A stretch of DNA of 64,000 nt from Perca fluviatilis. Taxonomy: Eukaryota > Chordata > Actinopteri > Perciformes > Percidae. Below, piece by piece: positions 61,601 to 64,000 of the stretch; within the stretch, counting starts at the first letter, position 1; every line of letters begins with the position of its first letter. The notes under the pieces were generated by a model. The model was not told the DNA's origin. It did no database searches and worked only from the letters and a program-made list of their open reading frames with translations. Location: NCBI RefSeq assembly GCF_010015445.1, contig NC_053127.1:12920776-12984775 (forward strand), read 5' to 3'. A program made the translations under genes and the position numbers.

Positions 61601-62210
61601 TGTTGTCGTTCAAGCCGCCTCTGAACAAGATAAGCATGCAGTCACACATAGATGACACAGTCTCCCTGTGGGAACCATCAGGAACAAACCAGGTTTTCAT
61701 TTGTAATTGTTGCATTGCTTACCGTCTATTAAGCCTGACTTTGACAATTCCTAAACACCGGTAATGTTTGAGATGCGCTGCGTATGATGACTGAGATGGT
61801 TTTTGTCTGAACATACAGTATATCTCAAAACCGTTGGAAAAAAAACATCTGATAGCTAATATTTATGTTGACATTGTCAGAAATGCAATGCTTTCATTAT
61901 AAATCTCATCAAGAAGGACAGATTTTCAAAGATATCTGTGGAGGTTTAGCGATTATTGCCAAAAGAAATTCAACTTCTTTGTCTGTTATCGTGAGTCGTC
62001 AAACAAGCTTTTAGCCACATACTGCAAACAACTGGACTGGTCTGGCACAGACTGCAGGAAACACTTAGCTCTGAATACCACTCTGTAACAGTAATAGCAC
62101 AAGTGTGCATCAAATGTGAGTTAGGTATACTGTGTTGGGATTTCTTTAGATGTGGGACACACTTGCTTACGACCATGAGGCACGTTGACGTAGAGTTAAA
62201 TGACAGCAAA

Positions 62211-62716
62211 TTAAAGGTCCCATGACATGCTGCTCTTTGGATGCTTTTACATAGGCCTTAGTGGTCCCCTAATACTGTATGTGAAGTCTCTTTCCCGAAA
62301 ATCAGCCTTGGTGCAGAATTACAGCCAATAGAGCCAGTCCCACAATGAGCTTTCCTTAGAATGTGCCATTTCTGTGTCTGTAGCTACTGAGGAGGAGAGA
62401 GGGGGGGGCAAGGTGGAGGGTGGGGGTGTGGCCTTGACCAACTGCCACTTTGCTCGTTTGAAAGCCATGATGTCTCTCTCTCATGGGCGGGCCAAATTCT
62501 CTGGGCGGGCAAAGCAGAGAAAGGGGAGGTAACCTTGCTCCTTATGACCTCATAAGACCTCCAGGTCGGCCCATCTGAGCTTTCATTTTCTCAAATTTTC
62601 TCGGTTTACACCTATCGCCATTTCTAGCCACTGGGGGACCATAGGCAGGCTGGGGGAACTCATATTAATGTTAAAAAAACTCATAAAGTGACATGTTCAA
62701 GCCATGGGACCCTTAA
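62211..62716. mobile_element. TTAA-flanked miniature transposon, TTAAAGGTCCCATGACATG ends
   Basis: Left TTAAAGGTCCCATGACATGC and right AGCCATGGGACCCTTAA are inverted ends starting at TTAA. About 506 bp. The interior has GTGGTCCCCTAATACTG and CCTTGACCAACTGCCAC blocks and two copies of GGGCGGGC. This end sequence is familiar from abundant fish miniature transposons. Confidence 0.8.
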
Positions 62717-64000
62717 GACAATTACAAGGGGTTTATCAGTATTTAGTGTCCCCTGGCATCTTCTGTTGTGTTGTAACTCTGTTGTAACACTATTTAAGCT
62801 GGGATTTTCTACTGACTGTCTTCAATGGTTTTACCTTTTATTTATGGGATGAGTTAACCTTAGTGATTGGAAGTGGTATGGTCCACTTCCACAACACACA
62901 CGTCAATAAAACAGTGGTCTGGAGGGAGAAGAGTTATGGAGTTTGCGGATACACTGACTGGTCAGGAAGTTATTCTTAGCAAGGCCCTCAACAATCAATA
63001 AACCCTTACCACTGGAGACCACTGTGGTATGGCTTCAGTTACACAAGTCTATAGGAAACAAACGCCTCCGGAGAGTATTGTTTCCATCACAAGAATTACT
63101 ATATATCGAAAGTAGTCTGCACATCTACAGAGTCACAACCTAATGTGCAGCTACAGTACATACAGTAGTTTGGTATTTCCATTATTTTGTGGTGTGCATA
63201 AAATGAAGAAAACTGATTGATGGCACAGTGAACTTTCAATTTAGATTATGAATTGGATCAGCCACTTGTAAACTGTTTAAACCCACTTGTGTTGTGATTT
63301 GTGGGAAGTGATTTCAAGTTAAGAGGTGATAAATTGTTATCTAAAAGCCAGATTTACCCTGTGGGATGCTGGGCGATGCACCCTGATCCGTTGGTCTAAT
63401 CAGAACTCTTAGTCCACTCAACTGGTATTACCAGCTGAGGCTAAATGGGAAAACTAATTATTTCCTGTGTTTGTATATTATTATTTTATTTTGTTACAGA
63501 ATAGTGGGTCATTTGGTTGATATGCAGCCACCTAACTGCCAAAAGGTTGTCCTACTGCGAACCAAATTAAATCAATGAAGCTGAAACCAAACCAAGGTAA
63601 GCCAACTGCACCGTATCAAATGACATGCCAAAGAAATGAAGAAAAACAGTATTTAGGACACCAAACCACAGATGATTTGGCTTATCTTACTGTCTGCTGA
63701 AAGAAAATACATTTTAAACTGGCTGTTAAGAGAATTTGTGGGGGGAACTTTTTCAATACAGATTCTTTTTGGTAGATTTAGTATCAGAAAGTAAGCAAAC
63801 ATCATAGAATGTCTTTTAGATTGGGGTAAAGATATAAAACATTTGTCCAAACATAAGAAGCAACATTGCAGTCTAGCCGCCTGTCCTTCCTCCGCAAACC
63901 AGAGTTAACTCTATCCCCCTAAACCTGGGTTGGAGTAGATGTTTGGCTGTGGGCGGCCTGTTGTCATTCAGATTCTGTAGGGTAGATTGCAAGGTCAGAA

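Larger units (their letters stand above)
32376..64000 (-). other. jade2: presumed jade2 upstream intron(s); no exon found
   Basis: 31.6 kb upstream of the VRNL exon with no segment resembling the JADE PHD fingers, the DLER-ending exon or the N-terminus on the minus strand, judged by reading alone. The content is microsatellites and transposons, annotated separately. Longer gaps without identified features: 34232-35124, 35882-38382, 38946-40255, 41073-42284, 42771-43010, 43069-44375, 45838-47740, 48497-51584, 54832-58319, 58609-62210 and 62717-64000. I saw no supportable gene in these. Unusual blocks near 39.5, 55.2, 59.9 and 61.5 kb are discussed in the findings. Confidence 0.5.

Overview
The window looks like euchromatic DNA from a bony fish, most likely a percomorph teleost (inference). 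It is AT-leaning and dense in long (CA/TG)n microsatellites. It carries many short non-autonomous DNA transposons (hAT-like and TTAA-flanked), tRNA-derived SINE pieces and LINE 3' ends of types common in fish. Coding sequence is sparse and interrupted by long introns. I see no prokaryotic gene organisation, no tRNA or rRNA gene and no CRISPR array.

The only gene I can support is on the minus strand: the 3' half of jade2 (PHF15), encoding a PHD-finger scaffold of the HBO1/KAT7 histone acetyltransferase complex. Four exons read right to left: 32375-32258, 22891-22760, 10450-10305 and 9509-8724. They join in frame (phases 1, 1, 0) into a C-terminal stretch of 393 residues ending at a TAA at 8726-8724. 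The second is a symmetric, lysine-rich cassette exon whose weak donor runs directly into a (TG)n tract in the transcript. The N-terminal exons, including both PHD fingers, were not found. Everything from 32376 to 64000 is therefore read as upstream jade2 intron, unless the gene is rearranged.

Layout: 1-492 is a dispersed repeat with an inverted partner at 53553-53975. About 500-6500 is presumed intergenic DNA beyond the jade2 3' end. About 6527-8723 is the presumed 3' UTR, which contains a small transposon. 8724-32375 holds the four exons and their introns. 32376-64000 is intronic or upstream DNA full of microsatellites, transposons with clear terminal repeats (33864, 40256, 42285, 54290, 58320, 62211), a LINE 3' end (51585), a nested repeat cluster (52.9-54.8 kb) and a possible retroviral-type LTR (47741-48496).

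No new multi-gene system is visible. The points most worth checking are the UG-repeat-flanked cassette exon, the transposon families with clean target-site duplications, the possible LTR, the paired CA/TG arrays that could fold the pre-mRNA, and an unexplained open, donor-flanked block near 61.5 kb.
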